Below, in pieces: positions 29,318 to 36,227 of a stretch of 64,000 nt of DNA; within the stretch, counting starts at the first letter, position 1, and the number at the start of each line of letters is the position of its first letter. The notes under the pieces were generated by a model that did no database searches, was not told the DNA's origin, and worked only from the letters and a program-made list of their open reading frames with translations. The stretch is from Streptomyces europaeiscabiei (lineage in GTDB: Bacteria > Actinomycetota > Actinomycetes > Streptomycetales > Streptomycetaceae): NCBI RefSeq assembly GCF_036346855.1, contig NZ_CP107841.1, positions 2,608,001-2,672,000 on the forward strand, given 5' to 3'. The translations under genes and the position numbers were made by a program.

Positions 29318-29478
29318 GCCTGCACGGCGCCCGCCAAATAGCCTGCACCGCGCTTGCCATAAAGCCTGCACCACGCCCGCCATAGAGCCTGCACCGCGCT
29401 TACCAAGAGGCCTGCACCGCGCTTGCCATAGAGCCTGCACCGCGCCCGCCAAGAGGCCTGCACCGCGCTTGCATTGGT
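29318..29478. repeat. 23-bp tandem repeat array, seven units
   Basis: A 23-bp unit starting GCCTGCACCGCGCTTGCCAT recurs at 29318, 29341, 29364, 29387, 29410, 29433 and 29456, with two to four changes per copy and a half unit before 29318. It lies between the phosphatase and the convergent DUF574 methyltransferase. The period is not a multiple of three, so it is non-coding. The preceding 29102-29200 region has self-complementary GC-rich arms (GCCGGGGC with GCCCCGGC) that may form terminators. Confidence 0.92.
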
Positions 29479-29491
29479 CGTCCGCGAAGCC

Positions 29492-30307
29492 CTACGGCTT
29501 GCGCGCCACCGCCCCGTATCCCGGGATGACCCCGTCGTCCTGGCCGGGGACGGGCTCGCCGAGTTCGGGGTGCCAGTGGTGGGGCACCTCGACGCCGGGG
29601 TCGACCAGTTCGAGGCCGTCGAAGAAGCGGGTGAACTCCTCACGGGAACGCAGGGCCAGCGTGACGCCCGCGGCCTTGAGCTTCTCCGTCGCCGCCTTCG
29701 ACTCCTCCGGAGTGAAGTCGGCGGTGGCGTGGGTGACGGCCAGGTAGCTGCCGGAGGGCAGTTCTGACATCAGCCGCTGGACCAGGACGTGCGCACCGTC
29801 CTCGTCGGAGACGAAGTGCAGCAGCGCGATCAGCGAGAGCGCCACGGGCCGGTCGAAGTCCAGAATCTTCTTGGCGCCCTCGATGACGGCGTGCGGGTCG
29901 CGCACGTCGGCCTGCAGATACTCGGTGCGCCCCTCCGGCGTACCGCGCAGCAGCGCCGCCGCGTGGGCGAGCACGATGGGGTCGTTGTCGCAGTAGACGA
30001 CGCTCGTCTCGGGAGCGACGCTCTGGGCGATCTGGTGCAGGTTCGGCTCGGTCGGGATACCGGTGCCGACATCGAGGAACTGCCGTACGCCGTTCTCCGC
30101 CAGCCAGCGCGTGGAGCGGTGCATGAAGGCGCGGTTGACCTGTGCCATCACCGGCACCCGGGGGTCGAGGGCCAGCATCTGCCTGCCCATGGCCTCGTCG
30201 ACGGGGTAGTTGTCCTTACCTCCGAGATACCAGTCGTACATCCGTGCGGGGTGGGGCCTGCTCGTGTCGATCTCGACGGGGGGACGCCCGCTCATGACGA
30301 ACTCCAT
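29492..30307 (-). CDS. SAM-dependent methyltransferase, DUF574/Methyltransf_19 family
   Basis: A 271-aa member of the actinobacteria-specific DUF574 family. The N-terminal signature RPHPARMYDWYLGGKDNYPVD is followed by the SAM-binding QFLDVGTGIPTEPNLHQIA and VYCDNDPIVLAHA. The motif around PVALSLIALLHFV and LPSGSYLAVTHAT completes the fold. Many Streptomyces genomes carry tens of paralogues, often next to XRE-DUF5753/DUF397 pairs as here; the acceptor is unknown. ATG 30307 is used; a second in-frame ATG (30295, MSGRPPVEI) is also plausible. Confidence 0.92.
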   Translation of the reverse strand: MEFVMSGRPPVEIDTSRPHPARMYDWYLGGKDNYPVDEAMGRQMLALDPRVPVMAQVNRAFMHRSTRWLAENGVRQFLDVGTGIPTEPNLHQIAQSVAPETSVVYCDNDPIVLAHAAALLRGTPEGRTEYLQADVRDPHAVIEGAKKILDFDRPVALSLIALLHFVSDEDGAHVLVQRLMSELPSGSYLAVTHATADFTPEESKAATEKLKAAGVTLALRSREEFTRFFDGLELVDPGVEVPHHWHPELGEPVPGQDDGVIPGYGAVARKP

Positions 30308-30386
30308 GGGAATGTGCGGCAGTAGGTGATCAACTCAGGGCCAACATAGGGTCATTGACTGAACAACAGGGAGTGCGCAACAGGCC

Positions 30387-30671
30387 TCAGGACAAGAGGA
30401 AGTCAGCCACCCCCGCCTTGGCGCCCTGGATGAAGGCGTTCATCTCGGCGGGCGTGTAGATCAGCGCCGGTCCGTCGGGGTCGGTGGACTGCCGTACGGC
30501 GATTCGGCCGTCGGCGAGCTTCATGGCCTCCAGGCAGTTGCCTCCGTTGCCTCCGCTCCAGGGCTTGTGCCAGCCCTCGCTGCCGAGTTCCCGGGCGGGC
30601 ATGCCGTTGTAGACGCGTGTGTGCGACTGCTTGCGCGTGCGCGGCTGCGACTGCGACTTGATGAGTTCCAT
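30387..30671 (-). CDS. DUF397 protein (partner of DUF5753 regulator)
   Basis: A 94-aa small protein of the DUF397 family (BldB-associated type): WHKPWSGGNGGNCLEAMKLADGRIAVRQSTDPDGPALIYTPAEMNAF. The conserved Cys and the VRxS-D-GPxL motif are present. It begins 9 bases after the XRE-DUF5753 gene, in the same operon. In characterised whiJ-type clusters the DUF397 protein modulates the DNA-binding partner. The first 23 residues (Lys/Gln/Ser/Arg-rich) are longer than usual; a later start near GMPAREL is possible. Confidence 0.9.
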   Translation of the reverse strand: MELIKSQSQPRTRKQSHTRVYNGMPARELGSEGWHKPWSGGNGGNCLEAMKLADGRIAVRQSTDPDGPALIYTPAEMNAFIQGAKAGVADFLLS

Positions 30672-30680
30672 TCGGTGTCT

Positions 30681-31541
30681 TCAGAGCTCCTTGCGGAGAT
30701 CCCGGAGGATCTCCTTCGTGCGTTGTGCAGTGGCGGCCTGCGCCGCCATGCGGTCCATGACCTCGAGGTGGGTCGCCACCTCGGAGCGGTCGTCCAGGTA
30801 GACGGCGCCGGTCAGGTACTCGCTGTAGACCATGTCCGGAAGTTCGGGCATGGCGAAACGGAACAGGACGAACGGCCCGTACGTGCCGGGGTGCGGTCCT
30901 GTGTCGAAGGGGGCGACCTGGAGCGTCACACGAGTCAGTTCCATGGCCTCCAGCAGTCCGTCGATCTGGGCGCGCATGACCGCCGGCCCACCGACCGGGC
31001 GGCGCAGAGCGGTCTCGTCCATCACGAACCACAGCCGGGGCGCGTCCTCACGCGTGAGCAGTTCCTGCCGCTGCATGCGCAGGGCGACATGGCGCTCGAT
31101 GTCCTCGGGCTTGGTCTGGCCGATGGCGCCCGAGGTCATGACGCCACGTGCGTAGTCCTCGGTCTGCAGCAGTCCGGGGACGAAGTGGGGGTCGTAGCCG
31201 CGGATCAGGCCGGCCGCCCCCTCCAGGCTGACGTACATGGAGAACCAGCCCGGCAGGATGTCGTGGTAGCGCTGCCACCAGCCGGGCTTGTTGGCGTCCT
31301 CGGCGAGCCGGACGAAGGTCGCGGCCTCCTCGTCGCCGACCCCGTACGCCTTCAGCAGGAGCTGGAGGTAGGGAATCTTGAGGGCGACCTCGGCGGTCTC
31401 CATTCGGCGGACGGTGGCGGCGGCGACGTGCAGGATGCGGCCGGCCTCCTCACGCCGGATGCCCGCGCGCTCGCGCAGGTCCAGCAGACGCCGGCCGAGA
31501 ACGACCTGACCGACCGTCGGCGCGGACCGCGGCTCGCTCAT
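30681..31541 (-). CDS. XRE-family regulator with DUF5753 domain (WhiJ-like)
   Basis: A 286-aa DNA-binding protein. The helix-turn-helix is in residues about 15-70 (LGRRLLDLRERAGIRREEAGRILHVAAATVRRMETAE), followed by the DUF5753 sensor domain (WWQRYHDILPGWFSMYVSLEGAAGLIRGYDPHFVPGLLQTEDYAR...). This is the standard WhiJ-type architecture involved in Streptomyces development. RBS AGAGGGG precedes ATG 31541; the longer frame upstream is Arg/Pro-rich and unlikely. It is divergent from an anti-sigma-like ATPase gene across a region with two palindromes. Confidence 0.93.
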   Translation of the reverse strand: MSEPRSAPTVGQVVLGRRLLDLRERAGIRREEAGRILHVAAATVRRMETAEVALKIPYLQLLLKAYGVGDEEAATFVRLAEDANKPGWWQRYHDILPGWFSMYVSLEGAAGLIRGYDPHFVPGLLQTEDYARGVMTSGAIGQTKPEDIERHVALRMQRQELLTREDAPRLWFVMDETALRRPVGGPAVMRAQIDGLLEAMELTRVTLQVAPFDTGPHPGTYGPFVLFRFAMPELPDMVYSEYLTGAVYLDDRSEVATHLEVMDRMAAQAATAQRTKEILRDLRKEL

Positions 31542-31765
31542 CTCGCCCCTCTCTTGTCTGACTCTGCGCTGACCTGCGTCGATTCCCGGCCTGTCCGGTC
31601 CCGACAGCCCGGCGGCGCCGCTCGGAGGCCTCGCGCGCCACGCAGGTCCGTGTACACAAACGAACACTGTGCGTGCTTAAGAACGTTGTGCGAGGGATTT
31701 CCAACTGGCGCCGCTACACGTGCTGTTGCGTGCAGTGTGCCACGACCGTTCAGAGAGTCATACGG

Positions 31766-31786
31766 CACTCTGCAATTTTCAGAGTG
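31766..31786. promoter_or_regulatory. Inverted repeat in the WhiJ-like/ATPase divergent promoter region (site 1)
   Basis: CACTCTG and CAGAGTG form a perfect 7-bp inverted repeat around CAATTTT. It lies 32 bases before the GTG start of the ATPase gene and overlaps the second palindrome by three bases. It is a candidate operator for the adjacent XRE regulator. Confidence 0.5.
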
Positions 31787-31805
31787 ACACTTGCCAAGTG
31801 TTCAC
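31784..31805. promoter_or_regulatory. Palindrome in the WhiJ-like/ATPase divergent promoter region (site 2)
   Basis: GTGACACTTG and CAAGTGTTCAC are arms of a near-perfect palindrome (one extra T) centred at about 31795. It ends 12 bases before the ATPase start, so a bound regulator would block translation or transcription initiation. Confidence 0.5.
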
Positions 31806-31817
31806 GGCGGGGCGATA

Positions 31818-32624
31818 GTGGCAAGCGTGATTCCGCCCCCTGCGCCGTTAGGAACAGACGCCGCCGGAGACCGTGTCGGTCCCGGTCCGGCCGCCGGGGC
31901 GCGCCCCGAGACAATTGCCGAGCGCCGGTTTCGGTTCGAGCTGGCCGCGCACCCGGGTGCCGTGGCCCAGGCCCGGCGTGTGACCCGAACCCAGCTCACC
32001 GGCTGGGCCCTTTGCGAGGACACCTGCGACACGGCCGCCCTGGTCGTGTCCGAGCTGGTGACCAACGCGATCGTGCACACCGCGAGCACCCAGATCGTCT
32101 GCGAGCTGCACGACGGCGACGAGCTGGTGCGCATAGCGGTACGTGACGAGGGCTGCGCTCCGGGTGAGCCGCACCCTTCTCCGCAGCGCCCCGAGGAGGA
32201 ACACGGGAGAGGGCTGCTCCTCATAGAGTCCCTCTGCCGCTCCTGGGGAGCGCAGCCGGTCGGCCTGGGGCTCCTGGTGTGGGCGGACGTGCCGCGTGGT
32301 CTCCTCGTCGGCGCCGTCCCCCCCGACCTGGGCGCGGACACGGTCATGGTCACCGGCCTGGCGGCGGGCACGGACATCGCGGCCCGTTCCGATCTGGGCT
32401 GGGGCGCGAAGAAGCCGCCGACGGAGGACCGGGACGGGGACGCCGAGTCGTTCCGCCTCCCGGACGCCGAGAGCCGTGCGGGTGCCGAACCCCGTAGGGG
32501 TGCCGACGCTCGCAGAGGTATGGACGGCCGCGCGGTGGCCTGGGCCCGTGCGGGTGGGGACTGTCGTACGGAAGTCGAGGTCCGGCCGGAAGTCGGGCGG
32601 CGGACGGGGGCCGAATGGGTGTGA
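31818..32624 (+). CDS. RsbW/SpoIIAB-like ATP-binding protein (anti-sigma-type HATPase)
   Basis: A 268-aa protein with a GHKL/HATPase domain in its first 150 residues. The N box is SELVTNAIVHTAS, the G1 box is VRDEGCAP and the G2 box is GRGLLLIESLC. In Streptomyces such proteins act as anti-sigma factors or as AbaA-type regulators next to whiJ/DUF397 pairs, which is the context here. The C-terminal 90 residues are a Gly/Ala/Arg/Asp-rich tail without obvious fold. GTG 31818 is my choice (a second GTG is three codons on); the RBS is weak. It overlaps the next gene by four bases. Confidence 0.85.
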   Translation: MASVIPPPAPLGTDAAGDRVGPGPAAGARPETIAERRFRFELAAHPGAVAQARRVTRTQLTGWALCEDTCDTAALVVSELVTNAIVHTASTQIVCELHDGDELVRIAVRDEGCAPGEPHPSPQRPEEEHGRGLLLIESLCRSWGAQPVGLGLLVWADVPRGLLVGAVPPDLGADTVMVTGLAAGTDIAARSDLGWGAKKPPTEDRDGDAESFRLPDAESRAGAEPRRGADARRGMDGRAVAWARAGGDCRTEVEVRPEVGRRTGAEWV

Positions 32625-33085
32625 GCGCGTCGATCGGTCCCGCTCGGCCCCCCGGTGGGGGCAGAGTGGCCCGCGTGGTGAGCCTCGACACCCTGACCCG
32701 TATGCGCCGCGCCCAGCGTCCCGCTGCGCCGCCCCGCCCCATTCCCCTGCCCGAGGGCATGACCGCGCCCATGGGCTGCGACGCGGTTGCCGTCCCGGCC
32801 CGCTTCGGACCGATGGTCATGCCCCGGCTGCCCCGTGTGGGCTGTGTCTACGCCGACAAGGCGCACTGGTGGTGGATCGTGCCGACCGACTCCGACTACG
32901 CGCTGGAGTGGCCGGCTCCGGTGCGCTACACCACCGGGGCGCTGGTCTGCGACGGTGCGGACGTGCCCGGGCTGATCCTGCGGCCGGAGGGGGCCATTCC
33001 CTATACGCCGCCGATACCGCTGTATCTGGCGTTGTGCCGGGTCACCGGGACCACGCCTTCGTGGTCCCGGACGATGACCGCGTAG
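32621..33085 (+). CDS. Unknown protein coupled to the anti-sigma-like ATPase
   Basis: A 154-aa protein with no family I recognise. The GTG at 32621 overlaps the ATPase stop (GTGA), showing translational coupling. The N-terminal 45 residues are Pro/Arg-rich; the rest is compact with the aromatic stretch ADKAHWWWIVPTDSDYALEWP and Pro-rich IPYTPPIPLYLALC near the end. There is no membrane helix or signal peptide. Coupling makes a role with the WhiJ/DUF397/ATPase module likely. An ATG at 32615 in the same frame would add two residues. Confidence 0.75.
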   Translation: MSASIGPARPPGGGRVARVVSLDTLTRMRRAQRPAAPPRPIPLPEGMTAPMGCDAVAVPARFGPMVMPRLPRVGCVYADKAHWWWIVPTDSDYALEWPAPVRYTTGALVCDGADVPGLILRPEGAIPYTPPIPLYLALCRVTGTTPSWSRTMTA

Positions 33086-33386
33086 GGCTCCGCCGGTTGG
33101 GGCGCGTTCCCGCCGGGGGGGGTGCGCCCCCTGGGTACCCGCCAGGAGTCGGGGACGGTCGGTCGTTTCGCGACTTCGGGCCCTGGGGGGGGCTTGTCGC
33201 ACGGTTCCCCGCGGCCCTGTGATGGAGGGGCCTTCGGTCTTTCCCTCACCTCCCGGCGTACTCCCTTCCGCCTCTTCGCGCCCCGCGTGCTCCGGGTGGG
33301 CGGAGCTGTCGTCGTCGTGCGCCCTGGTCGGGGGCGGGATGCGCCGGAATAGTGGCCTGTCGGCGACGACTCGGGGGAGGCCGTGA
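33086..33386. other. Intergenic region with a Streptomyces-type dispersed repeat
   Basis: A 301-base gap before the ABC exporter gene. Around 33165-33215 is TCGTTTCGCGAC...GCACGGTTCCCCGCG, resembling the widely dispersed Streptomyces intergenic element whose core is CAGTTCCCCGCG. A diverged copy occurs in opposite orientation near 42535-42560. No gene is convincing; the promoter of the ABC gene should lie in 33290-33370. Confidence 0.45.
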
Positions 33387-35423
33387 GTGGGAAAAGCGCG
33401 TGACGGGGGCAGCACTCCGGAGACGTCGGAGTCGGAGCTGCTGCTGTTCGGGGGGCCGCTGCGGTACGACATGGGCTGGTCACAGCATGCCAACGCGTTT
33501 CTGGAGCTGAACTTCCGCGCGATGGTGCGGCGGCTGCCGTCGCTGCTCGCGTCGAGTTTCCGGCTGGCCTGGCAGGCGGACCGGCGGGCCGCCAGGACCG
33601 TGCTGGCCGCCGAGACGGGCCGCGGCCTCGCCCAGGCGGTGAACCTGCTCGCGATGAACGCGATCCTGGCCCGGCTGATCGCGGACGGCACGGTCGAGGA
33701 GCGGCTACGGGGAGCCGCCCCCGCGCTCGGCACCATCGCCGCCGTGATGCTGGTGTCCACCCTGCTGCGAGCCGCGTCGACGTACGCCACGGGCCGGCTG
33801 GAACCGAAGGTGGAGCGCGTCGCGACCGAGCTCTATCTGGAACGGGCGGCGGCCGTGGAGCTGTCCGCGATCGAGGACGACGGTTTCCACAAGCTGCTGG
33901 ACACCGCGAAGTACGGCGCCCAGTCGGCCCGCCGGATGATCAGCTACTCGGCGCGTGTGGTGAACGCGCTGATCTCGCTGACCGCGGCGGCCGGTGTGCT
34001 GACCGTGCTGCACCCGGCCCTCCTCCCGCTCCTGGTCACGATGACCCTGCCGAGCGCCTGGAGCGCCCTGACGATCGCCCGCCGCCGCTACACCTCCTTC
34101 CACGCCTGGGTGCAGCACGCCCGCGCGGGATATCTGATCGGCTCGCTGCTGATCGAGCCGGAGGCGGCCCCGGAGATCCGGGTGCACGGTGTCGGCCCGT
34201 TCCTGCTGCGCCACTTCCGCTCCATGTCGGAGACGGCGGAGGCCGAGCAGGCGCGCCTGGCCCGGCTGGCGGCCCGTACCGGCCTGTACGCGGCCGTGTG
34301 GACCGGGCTGGCGACCGTGGCGACGTACGCGACGCTGGGCGGTCTGCTTCTCGCGGGCGCCATGGCGCTGTCCGTGGCCGGTACGGCGGTCATCGCGATC
34401 CGCACCGGTTCCGCCAGCCTCGACACCCTGGTCCTGGAGGTGAACTCCCTCCACGAGGAGGCCCTCTTCGTGGGCGACATGCAGCGCCTGTACGTGGAAG
34501 CCGCCAAGCGCGCGATCCCGGAGGGCGGTGATTCGCTGCCCGAGGAGCCGCGCGAGATCCGGGTGGAGAACGTGACCTTCACCTACCCGGGCAAGGCCAC
34601 CCGGCCCGCGCTGGACGATGTCACCCTGACCGTGCCGCTGGGCAAGATCGTGGCGCTCGTCGGCGAGAACGGCTCGGGCAAGACGACCCTGGTCAAGCTG
34701 CTCGCCGGGCTGTACACCCCCGACCAGGGCAAGATCATGTGGGACGGCGTGGACGCGGCGGGCGCCGACCGGCGGCAGCTGGCCGAGCGCATCGCGATGG
34801 TCGCGCAGGACTTCAAACGGTGGCCCTTCACCGCCCGCGTCAACATGGCGATCGGGCGCCCCTCGGCGCCGCTGACCGAGGAGCGGATCGCCGCGTCCGT
34901 CGCGGAGGCCGGGGCACAGGCCGTGATGGAGGATCTGCCCCGCGGCCTCGACACACTTCTGGGCAAGGGGTTCAGCGGCGGGCACGAGCTGTCGGGCGGA
35001 CAGTGGCAGCGCCTCGGGATCGCGCGGGCCGCGTACCGGCGCGGGCGCATCCTGATCGTGGACGAGCCGACGGCCGCCCTGGACGCCCGCGCCGAGCTGG
35101 AGGTCTTCGAGAAGATCCGCGCCCTGGCGGGAACCGGTCAGACGGTCGTCCTGATCACGCACCGGCTGGCGTCCGTGCGCCACGCCGACCTCGTGCACGT
35201 CCTCGACCAGGGCCGCCTGGTGGAGTCCGGCACCCCGGACGAGCTGCTGGCCACGGGTGGGGTGTACGCGGAGCTGTACTCGCTCCAGGCCGAGCAGTTC
35301 GCGGCGAAGATGCCGACAAGGGAAGCTGCCGCGGCGAACATGCCGACGGGGCCGGCTGCCGAGGCGAAGGTGGCGACAGGGCATGCTGCCGCGGCGAAGG
35401 TGCCCGCACCGAAGGCGGGGTGA
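33387..35423 (+). CDS. ABC transporter, fused permease and ATPase (exporter type)
   Basis: A 678-aa half-transporter that would act as dimer. About six membrane helices fill residues 60-370, then a nucleotide-binding domain: Walker A GENGSGKTTL, Q-loop AQDFKRWPF, signature ELSGGQWQR, Walker B ILIVDEPTAALD, H-loop ITHRLAS. Exporter topology suggests efflux of a peptide, lipid or drug; no substrate clue is nearby. GTG 33387 has GGGAGG about seven bases upstream. The extreme C terminus (last 38 residues) is a degenerate 10-residue Lys/Ala/Pro repeat beyond the normal family end. Confidence 0.9.
   Translation: MGKARDGGSTPETSESELLLFGGPLRYDMGWSQHANAFLELNFRAMVRRLPSLLASSFRLAWQADRRAARTVLAAETGRGLAQAVNLLAMNAILARLIADGTVEERLRGAAPALGTIAAVMLVSTLLRAASTYATGRLEPKVERVATELYLERAAAVELSAIEDDGFHKLLDTAKYGAQSARRMISYSARVVNALISLTAAAGVLTVLHPALLPLLVTMTLPSAWSALTIARRRYTSFHAWVQHARAGYLIGSLLIEPEAAPEIRVHGVGPFLLRHFRSMSETAEAEQARLARLAARTGLYAAVWTGLATVATYATLGGLLLAGAMALSVAGTAVIAIRTGSASLDTLVLEVNSLHEEALFVGDMQRLYVEAAKRAIPEGGDSLPEEPREIRVENVTFTYPGKATRPALDDVTLTVPLGKIVALVGENGSGKTTLVKLLAGLYTPDQGKIMWDGVDAAGADRRQLAERIAMVAQDFKRWPFTARVNMAIGRPSAPLTEERIAASVAEAGAQAVMEDLPRGLDTLLGKGFSGGHELSGGQWQRLGIARAAYRRGRILIVDEPTAALDARAELEVFEKIRALAGTGQTVVLITHRLASVRHADLVHVLDQGRLVESGTPDELLATGGVYAELYSLQAEQFAAKMPTREAAAANMPTGPAAEAKVATGHAAAAKVPAPKAG
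35308..35420 (+). repeat. Degenerate 30-bp repeat encoding the ABC exporter tail
   Basis: Three to four copies of a 30-bp unit encode KMPTREAAAA, NMPTGPAAEA, KVATGHAAAA and KVPAPKAG. They lie after the last conserved residue of the ATPase domain and immediately before the stop. Confidence 0.75.
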
Positions 35424-35425
35424 GG

Positions 35426-35611
35426 TCAGGCCGACGCGGTCACGGCGGTGTCGGCGCCGCGCACGATGACCAGGAACATGTCCGTCGCGATGTCCATCAC
35501 GACCTCGGCCTGCTGCCCTTCGAGGCGGGCCGCCTGCGCCAACTCCTCCGCCGGCCACGAGCCGCGCGGCCCACCGGCGGGAAAGCGCCCCAGCACCGTT
35601 CGCCCGTTCAC
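35426..35611 (-). CDS. Small hypothetical protein
   Basis: A possible 61-aa protein: NGRTVLGRFPAGG..., WPAEELAQAARLEGQQ, then AEVVMDIATDMFLVIVRG. Third positions are G/C-rich and GGAGG lies nine bases before GTG 35611. A longer frame from a TTG at 35683 has poor codon use. The beta-like C-terminal strand pattern suggests a small folded protein. It converges on the ABC exporter with a 2-base gap. I do not recognise the family. Confidence 0.5.
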   Translation of the reverse strand: MNGRTVLGRFPAGGPRGSWPAEELAQAARLEGQQAEVVMDIATDMFLVIVRGADTAVTASA

Positions 35612-35724
35612 CCTGCACCTCCATGTCGCGCTGTACCCGTATCCCGTGATCGCGGCCGGGCAGCTTGTAGATTTAAACGCCAACCATGGGGTGAACGGCT
35701 CGCGAAGTGACGGTACTGAGACGT

Positions 35725-35741
35725 AGTTGACACGAGGTCAA
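35725..35741. promoter_or_regulatory. Small inverted repeat
   Basis: GTTGAC and GTCAAC form a perfect 6-bp inverted repeat around ACGAG in an AT-richer stretch (35684-35813) upstream of the small hypothetical gene. It may be an operator. Confidence 0.3.
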
Positions 35742-35813
35742 CGGCGGATCGTGAGGTACCTCTCAGAAACCACACATTCCGGTGACTCTACGTACCGACT
35801 CTTGCACTATTTG

Positions 35814-36205
35814 TCACTCCTCGTACTCCTCGTACTCCTCGTACTCCTCGTACTCCTCGCACTCGTCGCACTCGTCGCACTCGTCGAGGCAGCGGAAGCG
35901 CTCGTCGCTCACCGCCTCCGCCCGGCGCCGTGACGGCCGGCCGTCCGGCTGCGGAGCCGAACCCCTCCAGGCAGTGCCCGTACGCCGGGTACGTGTGGAA
36001 GACCCCCGTCCATCCCCTGCGCGCCTGGCAGGGGAGGATTCGTGTACGGCGCTCGTCACACGACGGCGAACTCGTTGCCGCGCGCCCGCAGATGCGGCAG
36101 GTGCCCGATCCGGTCGAGGAAGGCCGAGCAGTCACGGGAACCCGGGGTGGACCGGAGGCGGAAGCGGAACTCATCGACGGGGCAGGACCTTTCTGCCGAG
36201 CGTCT
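35814..36205 (-). pseudogene. Decayed DUF899 (thioredoxin-like) gene
   Basis: On the minus strand one frame reads CSAFLDRIGHLPHLRARGNE then FAVV and a stop. In intact DUF899 proteins this segment continues as a VSRAP-type motif, and RAP follows here in another frame. Further on, GVFHTYPAYGHCLEGFGS matches the C-terminal VFHTYSAFGRG-type segment, so the middle part of the family is deleted. The tail turns into a 9-bp microsatellite. Frameshift, stop and internal deletion make it non-functional as a DUF899 protein. The 35910-35912 GTG could still express a 32-aa acidic Cys-rich peptide. Confidence 0.6.
35817..35886 (-). repeat. 9-bp microsatellite encoding (EEY)n / (DEC)n
   Basis: About eight copies of a 9-bp unit. 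On the minus strand they read GAGTGCGAC twice, GAGTGCGAG, then GAGTACGAG four times, ending in GAG and TGA. The encoded tail is DECDECDECEEYEEYEE and so on. The plus-strand frames give Leu/Val or Ser/Tyr repeats with poor codon use. Confidence 0.9.
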
Positions 36206-36227
36206 CCGCAAGCGCCCCGTTAGCCGC

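Noticed and set aside
29051..29452. Minus-strand 133-aa protein with repeated AGAVQALWQARC-like units
   Set aside because: The 23-bp period shifts frame each unit, no RBS or family match exists, and the region is explained as a non-coding tandem array.
29318..29478. CRISPR array
   Set aside because: The 23-bp units are contiguous without spacers, and no cas genes are present.
35727..35933. Plus-strand 68-aa Leu/Val-repeat peptide that looks like a membrane helix
   Set aside because: It reads the 9-bp microsatellite in the wrong strand; codon third positions are poor and the minus frame explains the DNA better.
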